Shown here piece by piece: positions 29,974 through 38,066 of a stretch of 64,000 nt of DNA. The notes beneath the pieces are model-generated. The model was not told the DNA's origin. It saw only the letters and a program-made list of their open reading frames with translations, and did no database searches. This stretch comes from Saprospiraceae bacterium (GTDB lineage Bacteria > Bacteroidota > Bacteroidia > Chitinophagales > Saprospiraceae), in contig JAHDGU010000011.1 in assembly GCA_020627535.1 (NCBI GenBank), positions 112,901-176,900 of the forward strand, in the 5' to 3' direction. The position numbers and the translations under genes are program-made. Each line of letters begins with the position of its first letter. The stretch's first letter is position 1.

Positions 29974-31981
29974 ATGGCATAACGGCATATTATCTATTGA
30001 GTCCAGAGAGCTGTATCCAAGTCTTATCAGCTGGCAACAGTACAAGAACTATACTCAGCGTAGCAAGATTCGAGTAGTCCGCAAAGGCGGACGGAATCAT
30101 CCAGCGCTAGTCGCTTGGACATCACTCAACAAGGACCTTAAGGAAGCCATCAAGCTCAAGATTGGTGGTGATCCAGAAGAGATATATCAAAGAAACCTAT
30201 TCGCCGAGATGGTGGAGCTCGATCAGAAGGCCCACCGATTTTTCTCACAGTACGAGTTACCAGACGGCGGCTATCTACCTCATAAGCGAATCGATGAGTA
30301 CACGGCCAATGCCTCTGTGATGAATGCCATGCAAACTGTGATACAGAAAGTCAAGTCTCAGCGTCGTGGAAGCCTCAAGGAAGTTTGGGAGAGGTTGCCG
30401 GATATGGTGCAGGGGCTTCCCAGGGATCGCTTCACGCATAGTCTGCCTCGTAATGAGCGCAGGCTGCGTGATCGATTGAAAGCTTACAATAGAGACGGCT
30501 ACGCTTCTCTGATCCACAAAGGATACTGCAACACCAACAGTGAAAAGCTCTCAGATAAGACCAAGGCATGGATACTAGCCAGATGGGCCGACCGTGTTCA
30601 CCGATGCCCTACGATCAAAAAGTTGCGATCTGAATACAATCTTGAAGCCAAAGTGCGACAGTGGACAGCGATCAGATCAGATAAGACAATCCGCGACTAT
30701 CTATATAGTGCTGATGTGAAACACCTCTGGTACGGTCACCGGTATGGCGATGCTGTCAGCAAGGAGACCTTCAGATATCAGCACACCACTAGACTGCCAG
30801 AGCGCAGAGACTCTCTATGGTACAGTGACGGCACCAAGCTCAACTACTACTACCAGTACACAGACAAAGAAGGACGCCAAAAGATCGGCACACTCCAGGT
30901 CTACGAGGTCATGGATGTCTACAGCGAAGTCATGCTAGGCTACCACATCAGCAAGACAGAGGACTATGAAGCTCAGTACTGCGCCTTTCGCATGGCGATC
31001 GAGTTTGCAGAGCATAAGCCCTACGAGATCAAGTATGACAATCAAGGCGGACACAAGAAGCTGGAGAGCGGACACTTTTTGACGAAAGTCGCACACAAGG
31101 CCATCCGCACCAAGCCCTACAATGGTAAGAGTAAGACCATCGAGAGTGCATTTGGCAGATTCCAGTCACAGATACTCAAGCAAGACTGGTTCTTCACAGG
31201 GCAAAATATCACAGCCAAGAGCCTCGAGAGTCGTGCTGATCGCAACTTCATCATGGCCAACAAGGACAAACTCCCTACGCTCAATGAGCTACAGGAGACA
31301 TACGCCAAGAGAAGACAAGAGTGGAACGAAAGCGATCATCCGAGATCTGGCAAAAGCCGCCTAGAGACTTATCTCAGCAGCACCAACAGTGAGACTCAGA
31401 AGATCGACAGACTCGACATGATAGACATCTTCTGGATACAGCGACCCAAGACTGTCCGCATGACAGCAATGGGTCTCACATTCCAAGAGAAGGGCCAGAA
31501 GTACACCTATGTAGCCATTGGCCCAGATGGGCTACCAGATATGGAGTTCCTACGGAGCAATATCGATAAGTCATTCGTGGTCAAGTATGACCCATATGAC
31601 TTCAGCTGTATCAATCTCTACGAGACAGACGCCAATGGTGACATCCGATTCGTCACGATGGCAGAAGAGAAGGTCGTAGTACATCGCGCCTCTCAAGACC
31701 AAGAGGACTGGGAGCAAGCATATCTCAAGGCCATAGAAGAGAAAGTGAAAGATGTCCGCGTCCGCGATCATGAGGAGATTGAGCGCGTACTGGCAGAGCA
31801 TGGCCGCAGTGCAGAGGACTATGGATTTACAGATCCTGGACTCCTTGGCATCAAAGGCACGCGCCAGAGCTATGAAGGCAAGATCTCCAAAGCTGTCAGC
31901 AATCTTGATCACCTAGACTTTGAATCGACACCAGACGATGACGACTACGACCCAAAGGCAGACCTACTATCGCAACTGTAA
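29966..31981 (+). CDS. Mu-type DDE transposase A
   Basis: The 671-residue protein has an N-terminal DNA-binding part (about 1-230) and an RNase H-fold catalytic core with D288 (SDGTKLNYY), D358 (KYDNQGG) and E393 (KTIESAFGRF), a D-x69-D-x34-E arrangement like MuA (D269, D336, E392). A beta-barrel region (about 480-560, PKTVRMTAMGLTFQEKGQKY) and an acidic, probably B-contacting C-terminus follow. It pairs the prophage ends and carries out strand transfer in replicative transposition. All three catalytic residues are present, so it should be active. Confidence 0.95.
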   Translation: MFEWHNGILSIESRELYPSLISWQQYKNYTQRSKIRVVRKGGRNHPALVAWTSLNKDLKEAIKLKIGGDPEEIYQRNLFAEMVELDQKAHRFFSQYELPDGGYLPHKRIDEYTANASVMNAMQTVIQKVKSQRRGSLKEVWERLPDMVQGLPRDRFTHSLPRNERRLRDRLKAYNRDGYASLIHKGYCNTNSEKLSDKTKAWILARWADRVHRCPTIKKLRSEYNLEAKVRQWTAIRSDKTIRDYLYSADVKHLWYGHRYGDAVSKETFRYQHTTRLPERRDSLWYSDGTKLNYYYQYTDKEGRQKIGTLQVYEVMDVYSEVMLGYHISKTEDYEAQYCAFRMAIEFAEHKPYEIKYDNQGGHKKLESGHFLTKVAHKAIRTKPYNGKSKTIESAFGRFQSQILKQDWFFTGQNITAKSLESRADRNFIMANKDKLPTLNELQETYAKRRQEWNESDHPRSGKSRLETYLSSTNSETQKIDRLDMIDIFWIQRPKTVRMTAMGLTFQEKGQKYTYVAIGPDGLPDMEFLRSNIDKSFVVKYDPYDFSCINLYETDANGDIRFVTMAEEKVVVHRASQDQEDWEQAYLKAIEEKVKDVRVRDHEEIERVLAEHGRSAEDYGFTDPGLLGIKGTRQSYEGKISKAVSNLDHLDFESTPDDDDYDPKADLLSQL

Positions 31982-32014
31982 AGACTCAACACCCATCCAA
32001 ATATTCCAACAACT

Positions 32015-32851
32015 ATGAACGACATCATCAAGACTCAAATCAGCCGAGAGCTGAAGGCGTACTGCGACAAAGCAGGAAGCCAGAATAAAGCTGCCACCAA
32101 GCTAGGCACCAGCTCAGCTACCATATCTCAGATGCTCGCTGGCAAATGGGATCTCATCAAAGATGACCTATGGAGATACATCGGTAAAGGCATAGGCTAC
32201 AGCCAGCGCAAGTGGCCAGTGGTGGAGACAAAAAATTACAAGATGCTGAAAGCGCTCTACACAGATGCCAAGAAGCACAGCGTCGTCTACGCCGTCGTAG
32301 GTGATGCTGGATCTGGCAAGACGCTCTCAGCCAATGAGTACTCGCGTTTAAGTCAGAATGTCTTTGTAGTAGAGTGTCGCGAGTATTGGACCCGGAAGAA
32401 GTTCTTGAGTGAGCTGTTGCGTAGGATGGGAAAGAACTTCTCCGGGACTATTTCTGAGATGATGGACGAGATCATGGAAGCTCTCAAGCGCATGGACTCG
32501 CCTCTCATCATCTTAGACGAGATCGACAAGGTCAAAGACCCTGTGCTCTACTTCCTCATCACATTCTACAATGAGCTAGAGGATCACTGTGGCATCGTAT
32601 TGCAGGCTACCAGCTACTTCAAGAAGCGTATGCTCAAGGGCGTACGCCTCAGCCGCAAAGGATACCATGAGCTTTACAGCCGTCTCGGTCGCAAGTTCAT
32701 CAGCTTGTCAGCACCTCGGAGCAACGATATCATACACATCTGCTCGGCCAATGGTGTCACAGACAAGGCCAAGATCAAGGAGATCATCGAAGAGTCTGAC
32801 AATGACCTCAGACGCGTCAAGCGCAAAATTCACGCTCTCAAGGTAGCATAG
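32015..32851 (+). CDS. Transposition target-selection ATPase (MuB-like)
   Basis: The 278-residue AAA+ protein has an N-terminal helix-turn-helix (KAATKLGTSSATISQMLAGK), Walker A GDAGSGKT (96-103, K102) and Walker B LIILDEID (D168-E169), followed by an arginine-rich helical C-terminus. MuB binds target DNA, activates MuA and confers target immunity. It is the second gene after A with a 33-bp spacer and abuts the next gene without a gap. Confidence 0.92.
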   Translation: MNDIIKTQISRELKAYCDKAGSQNKAATKLGTSSATISQMLAGKWDLIKDDLWRYIGKGIGYSQRKWPVVETKNYKMLKALYTDAKKHSVVYAVVGDAGSGKTLSANEYSRLSQNVFVVECREYWTRKKFLSELLRRMGKNFSGTISEMMDEIMEALKRMDSPLIILDEIDKVKDPVLYFLITFYNELEDHCGIVLQATSYFKKRMLKGVRLSRKGYHELYSRLGRKFISLSAPRSNDIIHICSANGVTDKAKIKEIIEESDNDLRRVKRKIHALKVA

Positions 32852-33469
32852 ATGGCAAGGGCATTAAGTATAGATAATCTCGAAAAGATGAAGTTCAAAA
32901 AATTGGACTTCACTGACCGCTGGCATGACATGCTCGGCACTCCTTGCCTTGGTGATACTTGGATCGTTTGGGGACAATCAGCCAATGGTAAGACCTCGTT
33001 CTGTCTGCAATTGGCCAAGTATCTGACGCAGTTTGGTTACGTAGCCTACAATAGCCTCGAAGAGGGAGCATCACTGAGCTTTCGACAGGCATTAGAGCGC
33101 AGCAACTTTACCAATCCTCAAGGGAAGTTTCGCATTCTAGATAAGGAGCCTATAGATGAGCTTGAGGTACGACTTTCAAAGCAAAGATCACCTGATTTCA
33201 TCTTCATTGATAGCCTACAGTACACAGGCTTAACCAAATCAAAGTACAAGGAGCTAAAGCAACGGTTTCGCAAAAAGACCTTCATCTATATCAGCCACGC
33301 CAAAGGAAAAGAACCCAGAGGAGCTACTGCTCAATTTATTCGATATGATGCAGGGGTTAAAATATGGGTCGATTCCTTCAAAGCATTTCCAGACAGCAGA
33401 TACGGCGGCGGCAAAGACTTCATGATCTACCCAGAAGGACACGACAGACTACTAGGACTCAACACATAA
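32852..33469 (+). CDS. RecA-like P-loop ATPase
   Basis: The 205-residue protein has a Walker A GQSANGKTS (Lys47), a Walker B-like DFIFIDSLQY, and IYISHAKGKEPRG, like the L2/sensor region of RecA/RadA/DnaB-core ATPases. It is short, with no added domains, as in phage Sak4-type single-strand annealing ATPases. A role in replication or recombination during transposition is plausible; Mu itself lacks such a gene. Confidence 0.75.
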   Translation: MARALSIDNLEKMKFKKLDFTDRWHDMLGTPCLGDTWIVWGQSANGKTSFCLQLAKYLTQFGYVAYNSLEEGASLSFRQALERSNFTNPQGKFRILDKEPIDELEVRLSKQRSPDFIFIDSLQYTGLTKSKYKELKQRFRKKTFIYISHAKGKEPRGATAQFIRYDAGVKIWVDSFKAFPDSRYGGGKDFMIYPEGHDRLLGLNT

Positions 33470-33482
33470 GACTACACACATC

Positions 33483-33971
33483 ATGAGAAAGAGAGAGGAA
33501 TACACACAGGCCGACATGGAGGCCTACTTCATCAGAGAGACAGGCATGTCAGAACTGGAGATCGGTTGGGCAAGAATCAACATGGCAGAACAATGCCTCA
33601 GGCCCCACTATCAAGAAAAGACTGTCAAGCTCTTCACCTACGACGCAAGATTTTGGGCCTGGTACAGGACTGTATGGCACATCGCTGATCTTCAGCTGCA
33701 TGCCTATTTGCAAGGTCGCAAAGCCATGCGGCTTGAAGCAGACTTCTATATCAACTGGCATCTACAGAAGTCCAGCAAGATGAAGTGGCATCCTCCTAGA
33801 GCCTTATACGATGCAATTATTTCACATTCTAAATCAGTACAAGATGGGCAAGATAAGCCATGCCAAGGCGGAAGACCTGGCAGCGCAGTGGAGCGAGCTG
33901 AAACTGCAAGAGAAGGAACTAAAGGAGACGAAGGAGCACGTAGAAAGCGAGCTAAGAAGGTACTTCGATGA
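33483..33971 (+). CDS. Phage protein of unknown function, C-terminus overlaps the next gene
   Basis: The 162-residue frame has a normal-looking helical, aromatic-rich part up to about residue 120 (FTYDARFWAWYRTVWHIADL). The last ~40 residues are Gly/Arg/Lys-rich and out of character. Those codons overlap the following gene by 128 bp in another frame, so the tail looks like translation of the neighbour's DNA. Either the overlap is real or the gene lost its own stop. No family recognised. Confidence 0.6.
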   Translation: MRKREEYTQADMEAYFIRETGMSELEIGWARINMAEQCLRPHYQEKTVKLFTYDARFWAWYRTVWHIADLQLHAYLQGRKAMRLEADFYINWHLQKSSKMKWHPPRALYDAIISHSKSVQDGQDKPCQGGRPGSAVERAETAREGTKGDEGARRKRAKKVLR

Positions 33972-34218
33972 CAAGGACATTCAAGTCCTTGGGACAGTGA
34001 TGCCCTACTATCGCAAAGGGCCAGCCAAATTCGAGAAGATCACAGCTCGCCAGGAGGCCACATTGATCGACTCCTTAGATGAGGACTATGTCAAGCAAAA
34101 GATCGACATCACCAAGATCCAAAAGGACATGGCCAACGACGGCGAACTCCGCAAGCTTCTGAGAGGCCAGAAGCTGAAAATCGTGCAAGACGAGAAGCTT
34201 CATTTTAAGCACATATAA
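33844..34218 (+). CDS. Phage protein with coiled coil, Gp157-like in outline
   Basis: The 124-residue product starts with a charged coiled coil (AAQWSELKLQEKELKETKEH) and continues with PYYRKGPAKFEKITARQEAT and a basic C-terminus. The outline, helix then short beta-rich part, recalls siphovirus Gp157 or Gam-like proteins of early regions, but the match is weak. An ATG at 33811 is an alternative start. It overlaps the preceding gene by 128 bp out of frame. Confidence 0.6.
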   Translation: MGKISHAKAEDLAAQWSELKLQEKELKETKEHVESELRRYFDDKDIQVLGTVMPYYRKGPAKFEKITARQEATLIDSLDEDYVKQKIDITKIQKDMANDGELRKLLRGQKLKIVQDEKLHFKHI

Positions 34219-34283
34219 ATCTTCATTTTCATTCGGTGTCATGGGCGGGGCAAAGGCTCTGCCCACCACTTCACAAAGACCAG

Positions 34284-34724
34284 ATGCAGACTATCACACT
34301 CAAGCAAAACAAAATCATCCACGCTCTACTCGCTGAGCTAGGACTTAAGGATCTCAAGTCTGAGATGATCGAAGGCGTCACAGAAGGACGCAGCACCAGC
34401 AGCAGAGACCTCACCAATAAGGAAGCCATCAAGCTCATCAATCAGCTCACAGCGGCCAAGCACGATCTCACCGCCAAGACCAGAGCCAAGATTATCCATC
34501 AGCTCTGTCTCATGGGATATGTGAAGCCCGATGGCCAAGCCGACTACACGCGCATCACCGCCTTCATCAGAGGCATCGGATCGCACAATCCCAAAAAGAA
34601 AAATCTATTTCAGCTCTCACCATCAGAGATCAATCGCGTCTGCACCCAAGTCGAGCAGATGTATCGCAAGCACATCAGTAAATCAGCACATCATGAAAGT
34701 AGGACAGAAAGTATTCATTCCTGA
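34284..34724 (+). CDS. GemA-like regulatory protein (Mu gp16 family)
   Basis: The 146-residue product matches the GemA/DUF1018 pattern: KQNKIIHALLAELGL at the start, a TEGRSTSSRDLTNKEAIKLI segment, KARAKII-type helix with HQLCLMGYVKPDG, and ITAFIRGIG, then LSPSEINRVCTQVEQMY. GemA in Mu modulates host gene expression and DNA topology. The frame extends to 34236, but the ATG at 34284 fits the family start. Confidence 0.75.
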   Translation: MQTITLKQNKIIHALLAELGLKDLKSEMIEGVTEGRSTSSRDLTNKEAIKLINQLTAAKHDLTAKTRAKIIHQLCLMGYVKPDGQADYTRITAFIRGIGSHNPKKKNLFQLSPSEINRVCTQVEQMYRKHISKSAHHESRTESIHS

Positions 34725-34935
34725 GTTAGACCAGTTTGGCCATGTACATCGCGTCGATATGGAAGGCAATCCACTCCAGCTACAGATCAAGACCATCAAT
34801 CCCATCGAGCCAGAAAAGATCATCTTCAAGATCATCGACGTGGCCAATATGTCTATCACTGTGCTTGGTCTGCTGCGTCAGATCTGGGCACTCATCCGCA
34901 GCATCTTCAAGTCTGATAGCCATGCTGATCAATAG
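34693..34935 (+). CDS. Small phage protein, unknown
   Basis: The 80-residue product (MKVGQKVFIPELDQFGHVHR...) has a beta-rich N-terminal half and a hydrophobic segment (about 52-70) near the C-terminus, possibly membrane-associated. It overlaps GemA by 32 bp and the amidase by 14 bp. A role with the endolysin (e.g. holin) is conceivable but unsupported by motif. Confidence 0.5.
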   Translation: MKVGQKVFIPELDQFGHVHRVDMEGNPLQLQIKTINPIEPEKIIFKIIDVANMSITVLGLLRQIWALIRSIFKSDSHADQ

Positions 34936-35425
34936 GACTAGAGTCGCAATCCACTACCTCGTAGATGATCTGCCACGAGGTGATCATCAGTATCGCACAA
35001 GGCCACCTGAGGCGATCAGGCAGATCATCGTACATCACTCCGCTACGGCTAGTGGCAGCTCAGACAGCTTTGCTAGCTATCATGTAGATCAGAGAGGTTG
35101 GCCAGGCATTGGCTATCACTACGTCATTGATGATACAGGATTTATTGATCAGACGAATGATCTGGAGACGATCAGCTATCACTGCTCAGGTCAAAATACT
35201 GCCAGCATAGGCATCTGCCTCATAGGCAACTTCGACAATACTGTACCCAGCTTCGCGCAGAAGGAAGCACTCATCACCCTCATCATGGAGATCCACGAGA
35301 TCCTTGGCAGAGAGAAGCTGATGAAGATCCGAGGGCACAATGCCTACAGTGCCAAAAGCTGTCCGGGCAAGCAGTTCAGCCTCGCAGAAATCACTACAGA
35401 ACTCAAAAGACGATTTGCAGAATGA
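34922..35425 (+). CDS. N-acetylmuramoyl-L-alanine amidase (endolysin, Amidase_2)
   Basis: The 167-residue protein has the Amidase_2 zinc ligands: H38/H39 in IIVHHSATA, H139 in IRGHNAYSAKSCPG and C147, with the GIGYHYVIDDTG block in between. It cleaves the amide bond between MurNAc and L-Ala in peptidoglycan. No signal peptide, so a holin or similar is needed. Lysis genes placed in the early/middle region next to gemA are unusual but seen in transposable phages. Confidence 0.9.
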   Translation: MLINRTRVAIHYLVDDLPRGDHQYRTRPPEAIRQIIVHHSATASGSSDSFASYHVDQRGWPGIGYHYVIDDTGFIDQTNDLETISYHCSGQNTASIGICLIGNFDNTVPSFAQKEALITLIMEIHEILGREKLMKIRGHNAYSAKSCPGKQFSLAEITTELKRRFAE

Positions 35426-35970
35426 AGACCATCAAAGAAGTCATCTCGGATCTCCAGGGCATCATAGTCCAGCTGGACAGTGTCCAGCACTACACCTCCA
35501 CGCCGCAGCCGTACTATATCCTGCTTGCGATCTGTCAGGTCTTCAAGATAGAAGATCCCTCGGTCATCAGATCGTCATCGCGCCGTCGTAGGCTCGTGCT
35601 CGCTCGCACGGTGTTGGCCAGTCATCTCAGAGAACAAGGGTTGAGCCTCACGGACATAGCTGCGCATATCAATCGACATCATACCACGGTCGTGCATCTA
35701 CTCCAGCAGCATCATGAGTGGAAGCGTCACGATCCAGAATACCGTCGCCTGCTCAAGCTCGTAGAAAGCGCCCTACTCACCATCAATCAAAAAGCTCATG
35801 AGGAAATTCATCATCATACCCAAGGATCGACAAGACCAGCCGATCAGCGTCACCTACAACCACGAGGGGCAGCTCACCCACGTAGAGCTGGCAGAAGAGT
35901 GTCAAGAGGACACAGTCAGGGCTTTCGCCCAAATGCTCCCTTTTCACCTCGACGATCTCAGATCTTTTAA
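35422..35970 (+). CDS. DnaA domain IV-like DNA-binding protein
   Basis: The 182-residue frame contains, at about residues 50-115, a segment much like the C-terminal DNA-binding domain of DnaA: RRRRLVLARTVLASHLREQG, LSLTDIAAHINRHHTTVVHL, where the HHTTVVH equals the DnaA signature DHTTV-x-H. No AAA+ domain is present. The last 55 residues (His/Arg/Pro-rich) overlap the next gene by 173 bp out of frame and look non-native. It may load or steer replication proteins. Confidence 0.7.
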   Translation: MKTIKEVISDLQGIIVQLDSVQHYTSTPQPYYILLAICQVFKIEDPSVIRSSSRRRRLVLARTVLASHLREQGLSLTDIAAHINRHHTTVVHLLQQHHEWKRHDPEYRRLLKLVESALLTINQKAHEEIHHHTQGSTRPADQRHLQPRGAAHPRRAGRRVSRGHSQGFRPNAPFSPRRSQIF

Positions 35971-36214
35971 GAGATCAGAGATCAAGGAGACACTGGCAGG
36001 CGACACGTCCTTTGAAACCTTTTGGGATCTATACGGGCTCAAAATCGGCAAGATAGCCAGGGTCAAGAAGAAATGGGCGGAGTTACAAGAAATCGACCGC
36101 CTCGCCTGCCTCGCCAGCATCCGCAAGTGGAAGCGATACTGGGACGACTCAGGCATCCGACAGCCATATCCAGAAACATTTATCAATCAGAGACGATGGG
36201 AGCAAATACCGTGA
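35798..36214 (+). CDS. Replisome-organiser-like phage protein
   Basis: The 138-residue product ends with FETFWDLYGLKIGKIARVKK, ..LACLASIRKWKRYWDDSG.. and PYPETFINQRRWEQIP, the arrangement FWxxYxxKxGKxxAxxxW...PxxxFIxxxRWE seen at the C-terminus of many phage replication initiator or DnaT-like proteins. It would help recruit a helicase. It overlaps the DnaA-IV-like gene by 173 bp and the next gene by 19 bp. Confidence 0.65.
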   Translation: MRKFIIIPKDRQDQPISVTYNHEGQLTHVELAEECQEDTVRAFAQMLPFHLDDLRSFKRSEIKETLAGDTSFETFWDLYGLKIGKIARVKKKWAELQEIDRLACLASIRKWKRYWDDSGIRQPYPETFINQRRWEQIP

Positions 36215-36498
36215 AGAAAAATCAGACCAAGATGTACCAGTCTGTCCGCATACACTTCCGAGACGTAGGCGATGACCTCGAGTGGGTGCAGGTCAGATGC
36301 TACCCAGATACCAACTGGGCACGCATCACCAAGGTTTCACCCGCTTGCAGTCATGCAGTCGCATCTACCTACCTCGACAAGTACGTCGACATGCTCGACG
36401 GAGCTACGATCTCCGAGATGTTCTTTGTCGCAGACGAAGCCGCAGGCACACGCATCTGGACCAATCACCGCATCATCTCCAAAATCGAAGAACTATGA
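36196..36498 (+). CDS. Phage protein of unknown function
   Basis: The 100-residue product (MGANTVKKNQTKMYQSV...) is acidic/aromatic with mixed alpha-beta character (DLEWVQVRCYPDTNWARITK). It overlaps its upstream and downstream neighbours by 19 and 4 bp. No family recognised. Confidence 0.5.
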   Translation: MGANTVKKNQTKMYQSVRIHFRDVGDDLEWVQVRCYPDTNWARITKVSPACSHAVASTYLDKYVDMLDGATISEMFFVADEAAGTRIWTNHRIISKIEEL

Positions 36499-36806
36499 CT
36501 ATCAAGTTGAGCCGAGCACATCTTCACATATTGATCGAATGGATCAACACAAATCCAAGGATGAGCTTCAGCAGCAAGACTCATTGGACATTGTGGTCAG
36601 GAAGCTTTACGCCTATAGTCATGAGAGTGCAAAGCAGACTATGGAAGCATTCCACTCAAGACTATGGAATGAGGCTGGCAGATCATGAAGCAGCAGCATT
36701 ATATCACTTCCTGATTGCACTCAAGAAACCCAAAGACGCAGCTCACCTAGTCTTATACACCCGCCTTATCGACGAGATCGACAGGACACATCACTTCAGC
36801 TCATGA
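36495..36806 (+). CDS. Phage protein of unknown function
   Basis: The 103-residue product has a His-rich helical composition (SRAHLHILIEWINTNP, DHEAAALYHFLIALKK). It starts with an ATGA overlap and ends with an overlap with the lipoprotein gene, so it is translated as part of the same operon. No family recognised. Confidence 0.5.
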   Translation: MTIKLSRAHLHILIEWINTNPRMSFSSKTHWTLWSGSFTPIVMRVQSRLWKHSTQDYGMRLADHEAAALYHFLIALKKPKDAAHLVLYTRLIDEIDRTHHFSS

Positions 36807-37333
36807 AAAAGATAATCACACTCCTTCTCCTACTCACAGCCCTCAGCTGCACAGATGTGCAGGTAGAGCCAGCCGTGATCATCTCACACGACTGTCCAGA
36901 CTCCTATCAAGGCATTACGATGCGATACGGTGGACATGTCCAGACGTCCGATCCGACAGTATGGAACTATCGCTTCTTCGCGCCCACAGGCTGCGATATT
37001 CCACTTCTCTATTGGGCCGATGCGCTCAATGCCTTCACAGTGCTAGAGCTCACAGATCAGCGTCAGCTAGCCATAGGCAATGCCAGCTTTCGACTCAGTC
37101 ACAAAGTCAGCTGGCTGGTGCAAAATGAGCTACCCATAGATCGAGACTATCAGTACTGGTACTACGAGCAGCAAGTGGACACATTCCGATCGGAGCACCT
37201 CGATACATCGCTTTGTGACGCACCCTTCATCTTCGATGATCTCACCATCGTACCAGACAGCTTTTATCAGTCTGGTCTAGGCTTCTTCTCAGACATCGAG
37301 CCACCGATTAAACTCTATTTGAAAATCCGATAA
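36803..37333 (+). CDS. Phage-encoded lipoprotein of unknown function
   Basis: The 176-residue product has a typical lipoprotein signal (LLLLLTALSC, Cys at about 16). The mature protein is beta-rich with four further cysteines (DCPDSYQG, TGCDIPLL, SLCDAP). No known domain. A surface lipoprotein in the prophage early region could block superinfection or serve as an outer spanin; the sequence does not decide. Confidence 0.6.
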   Translation: MKKIITLLLLLTALSCTDVQVEPAVIISHDCPDSYQGITMRYGGHVQTSDPTVWNYRFFAPTGCDIPLLYWADALNAFTVLELTDQRQLAIGNASFRLSHKVSWLVQNELPIDRDYQYWYYEQQVDTFRSEHLDTSLCDAPFIFDDLTIVPDSFYQSGLGFFSDIEPPIKLYLKIR

Positions 37334-37344
37334 ACACCATTCAA

Positions 37345-37527
37345 ATGCACCTAGACGACATACAACACGACTTTGATTTCGATACGTGGATAGACCTATT
37401 CACCGACTACTGCAGATCACAAGGATATACAGGCCCGATTGATAAATACTCATTTGAGTTTGATTGGGAAACAGGGCAGACACCAGAAGAATCAGCCCGC
37501 ACATTTATTAATGAGATCAACGATTAA
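37345..37527 (+). CDS. Small acidic phage protein
   Basis: 60 residues, strongly acidic (MHLDDIQHDFDFDTWID...). The size and charge recall DNA-mimic or anti-host proteins, but no family is recognised. It lies 11 bp after the lipoprotein gene and 11 bp before the next. Confidence 0.5.
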   Translation: MHLDDIQHDFDFDTWIDLFTDYCRSQGYTGPIDKYSFEFDWETGQTPEESARTFINEIND

Positions 37528-37538
37528 ACTAGTCAACC

Positions 37539-37751
37539 ATGTCAAAACTTCAGAAATATATTGATGAGGAAAAAATTGATTTCTATATCCGATATAAAAT
37601 CATTGATTTCAAGAAGATCTGGAAGATCCGTATCGGTCATTATCTCTACTTCGTAGAAGATCTAGAGGCAGGCCTTCCGATGGCTCTGAAATCATTTGCT
37701 AAGAGAACGAAGAAGGATCTTAAAAAAAATAGAGTATTCATTACCGAATAA
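37539..37751 (+). CDS. Small basic phage protein
   Basis: 70 residues, rich in Lys/Ile/Tyr (FYIRYKIIDFKKIWKIRIGH), with a basic C-terminus. No recognised domain. It is the last rightward protein gene before the tRNA-like RNA. Confidence 0.5.
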   Translation: MSKLQKYIDEEKIDFYIRYKIIDFKKIWKIRIGHYLYFVEDLEAGLPMALKSFAKRTKKDLKKNRVFITE

Positions 37752-37768
37752 GAATGTGGATGACGAAT

Positions 37769-37927
37769 GTCAGCGTGGCGGAATTGGTAGACGCTAAGCC
37801 CAGTGAGATCTTCGCCTTGATACGCAAAGGTAATCTTGCGAAAAAGTCGACGCGCACTCGACTCAATTAGCAGGCATCTGGTGGACAAACAACGAAGATC
37901 GTGCAGGTTCGAGTCCTGCCGCTGACA
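37769..37927 (+). ncRNA. tRNA-like RNA with tRNA-Leu-type acceptor, D and T arms and an atypical centre
   Basis: The 5' GTCAGCG (37769-37775) pairs perfectly with CGCTGAC (37920-37926). A D arm follows (GCG/CGC around GAATTGGTAGA, as in bacterial tRNA-Leu), and a perfect T arm, GCAGG-TTCGAGT-CCTGC, lies at 37903-37919. Between D and T arms are about 108 nt instead of about 40. GATCTTCG (37808-37815) pairs with CGAAGATC (37893-37900) next to the T stem, enclosing CGCAA/TTGCG and GTCGA/TCGAC hairpins. No anticodon arm with U33 and a purine 37 is found. No CCA is encoded. The order P1-D-P2-hairpins-P2'-T resembles tmRNA in miniature, but no tag ORF is apparent. It may be a decayed or remodelled tRNA. 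Confidence 0.6.
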
Positions 37928-37949
37928 CAAAATCAAAACACAAATCATC

Positions 37950-38066
37950 ATGGATAATATCACTCGAGACATCAAGGTACTAGCTATCTTCTTACTATAC
38001 TTTATCTTACTCCGCGTCTTCTGGGTGGGTGTATCATGTAACCAAGACAAATCTGATGACCAGTGA
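37950..38066 (+). CDS. 38-residue membrane peptide
   Basis: The short frame ATG 37950 to TGA 38066 encodes one hydrophobic helix (VLAIFLLYFILLRVFWVGV) followed by SCNQDKSDDQ. VGVSC could be a lipobox-like end, as in small outer spanins, or the peptide may be a holin. It lies 22 bp after the tRNA-like RNA. Confidence 0.45.
   Translation: MDNITRDIKVLAIFLLYFILLRVFWVGVSCNQDKSDDQ

Noticed and set aside
37769..37927. Group I intron in a tRNA-Leu gene
   Set aside because: The insertion is about 70 nt, far too small for a group I core, and no P, Q, R, S elements are seen.
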